This document shows, piece by piece, positions 14,210 to 15,542 of a stretch of 15,542 bases of DNA (positions are counted from its first letter, which is position 1; each line of letters opens with the position of its first letter). The stretch lies in contig DFFT01000175.1 of the NCBI GenBank assembly GCA_002372325.1, forward strand, positions 1-15,542, written 5' to 3'. A model generated the notes under the pieces. That model worked only from the letters and a program-made list of their open reading frames with translations, was not told where the DNA came from and made no database searches. The position numbers and the translations under genes were made by a program. Source of the stretch: Succinivibrionaceae bacterium UBA3769. GTDB taxonomy: Bacteria > Pseudomonadota > Gammaproteobacteria > Enterobacterales > Succinivibrionaceae.

Positions 14210-15542
14210 CTAAGCCTTATCATCCAGAATCTGGTACTCCGCCAGCTTTTTCTGCGCCGGGGATATCACCATCCCAACTTGGATAAGCTTTATATCTTCC
14301 GGGGTTACACCGTAATCATGAGTTCTGATCTGATCCAGAGCTTCCTTCATAGCGGCCTTCTGAGAACCCCCCTTCCGGATCCTTTTGAATTCAATCACCA
14401 GTTTTGTTGTTCTGGTCTGGATTTCCATATCCGAATAACCGTGGACATTGCATTTTTCCCGCGACTTCAGAATCCCCTCACGGGGCAGCTGCACGTAAAT
14501 AAAATCCCGGACGGTGTTTTCATCATCAAAAACTTTGGCATTCGAGCTTATTCCCTCGCAGAGAACCGTATTGAAAAGGTCAAAAATTCCGGCAATATCG
14601 CCAGAATCAACCAGAGAGCCTATTTTATTCAGTTTGCTTCTGGTAATTACAGAGGGTGTCATGTGGCAGATGTCCAGAGACAGCCTGAGGAGCGATTCTG
14701 ACACCTCGTCATTGGGAATGACCAGCTTTGCCAGAGCGGGAGCTTCAGTTCTTAAAGTAAAACAGCCGGTCTGATAAAGCAGCATTTCCATGGGAATCTG
14801 ATCCGGAGATGATTTTGCCATCAGCGCATCTTTGTCTACCAGATAATCGGCAAGGCAGCCTTCCTTAAGCCGATAACTCAGCTTATTGAAGAGATCCAGG
14901 AAGTCTGTTTTTTCAAGGTATTTCATAAGAACTGTCGGAATCCCGCCGCTCGTAGAATACCAGAAATTCAAAAAACCCTGTTCCGGATCTGAAAGAAACG
15001 AAAGAACTGACCAGGGATTGTATACAGTCGTTTCATTTTCTATGGAAAACTGAAAGCCGTCATACAGGGACTTCATGCGGTCGTAAACCTCGGAAACGCT
15101 CATGTCAAGCACGGTGGCGGCATTACGCACATAGGGGTCAAAATAGCGCCTGAACTCTTCATCAGTGATGCCCAGCAGCGTGGCATAATTTTTGTGACAG
15201 CTGATATCCTTAAGATTGTTGAACACTGAAAACAGGCTGATGTCCGCCACTCTGGTAATGCCGGTTATAAAAACAAAACGGAATTTTTCCTCAAGGCGTT
15301 TAACGGCGGCAAAAAATCTTTTGATGACATTCATTATTTTGTCCGTCTCATCCTTGTTGTTCAGATGGTGAGATACCGGACTGTCATATTCGTCTATCAG
15401 AAGAACAATGCTTTTTGAAGCAGCCTCCCTGACTCCTTCCCACAAAATATATGACGGGTTCTGATAATTGCCCTGAGGATCCAGAGGATTTATCTTCTTC
15501 ATATCAGAAAAGTGAACTACCAGCTCCTGAGTAAGATCCTTT
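14210..15542 (-). CDS. AAA-ATPase_like / PD-(D/E)XK nuclease protein, 5' end outside window
   Basis: At least 443 residues are visible; the frame is open to the right edge, so the ATG at 15502 is probably internal and the Walker A motif lies outside the window. Visible ATPase features are Walker B VLLIDEYDSP, an FVFITGITRVADIS segment serving as sensor, and SxFNNLKDIS. This is the arrangement of the AAA-ATPase_like (DUF1703) family. The C-terminal domain has the PD-(D/E)XK pattern: D in GYSDMEI, then the KLVIEFKR E-x-K, followed by the AMKEALDQI helix typical of PDDEXK_9. The family is abundant in gut and rumen bacteria and its role is not settled; nucleic-acid or conflict-related functions are suspected. 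The stop is at 14210-14212. The 244-bp gap to the Imm32-like gene shows nothing I can name. Confidence 0.85.
   Translation of the reverse strand, partial: KDLTQELVVHFSDMKKINPLDPQGNYQNPSYILWEGVREAASKSIVLLIDEYDSPVSHHLNNKDETDKIMNVIKRFFAAVKRLEEKFRFVFITGITRVADISLFSVFNNLKDISCHKNYATLLGITDEEFRRYFDPYVRNAATVLDMSVSEVYDRMKSLYDGFQFSIENETTVYNPWSVLSFLSDPEQGFLNFWYSTSGGIPTVLMKYLEKTDFLDLFNKLSYRLKEGCLADYLVDKDALMAKSSPDQIPMEMLLYQTGCFTLRTEAPALAKLVIPNDEVSESLLRLSLDICHMTPSVITRSKLNKIGSLVDSGDIAGIFDLFNTVLCEGISSNAKVFDDENTVRDFIYVQLPREGILKSREKCNVHGYSDMEIQTRTTKLVIEFKRIRKGGSQKAAMKEALDQIRTHDYGVTPEDIKLIQVGMVISPAQKKLAEYQILDDKA

Noticed and set aside
3052..15130. Strong depletion of GCGC across the window as a sign of long exposure to the HhaI-like system
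   Set aside because: GCGC sites are scattered throughout by eye; no clear depletion without a proper count and a compositional model.

Overview
The window looks like chromosomal accessory DNA from a Gram-negative anaerobe, possibly a gut or rumen gammaproteobacterium such as a Succinivibrionaceae member. This is inferred from an AmmeMemoRadiSam-type radical SAM enzyme, a TIGR04076-like protein, a periplasmic LprI-like protein, an AAA-ATPase_like/PD-(D/E)XK protein and a restriction-modification system very close to HhaI of Haemophilus. No rRNA, tRNA, integrase, transposase or CRISPR array is visible, so the taxonomy stays tentative.

Layout. (1) 99-2858: a minus-strand radical SAM gene, a plus-strand gene for a C-terminally membrane-anchored protein of unknown function, and a minus-strand LprI/DUF1311-like periplasmic protein. 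(2) 3041-6594: a restriction island. It holds an M.HhaI-like cytosine methyltransferase with a near-consensus promoter carrying two GCGC sites, a small gene overlapping its stop codon, a convergent R.HhaI-like endonuclease, and an HNH endonuclease that appears translationally coupled to a 23-codon upstream ORF. (3) 6884-13184, minus strand: a 487-aa protein made of two kinds of internal repeat; a 5' remnant of a kinase gene; a truncated, frameshifted paralogue retaining a whole DUF6273-like domain; and an intact 1177-aa Hanks-type kinase with helical repeats and a C-terminal DUF6273-like domain. (4) 13296-13965, minus strand: an Imm32-like gene followed by a TIGR04076-like gene broken by an in-frame TGA. 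(5) 14210 to the right edge, minus strand: a 5'-incomplete AAA-ATPase_like/PD-(D/E)XK gene.

The strongest unexplained signal is in region 3. The two DUF6273 domains are near-identical at the nucleotide level around one 81-nt block, but inside it they differ at 28 positions, almost all changing amino acids. The block sits between identical WWLRSPGF and VRPALRLIW segments. This is the layout expected of variable regions of a diversity-generating retroelement (DGR), although no reverse transcriptase or template repeat lies in this window. Together with the decayed kinase pieces, it suggests that a family of kinase-lectin-like genes has been duplicating and diversifying here, next to restriction and other conflict-related genes.

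The second notable signal is the methyltransferase promoter. Its 16-bp spacer contains two copies of ATAGCGC, so the sequence the enzyme should methylate sits where RNA polymerase binds. That suggests feedback control of the restriction-modification balance.
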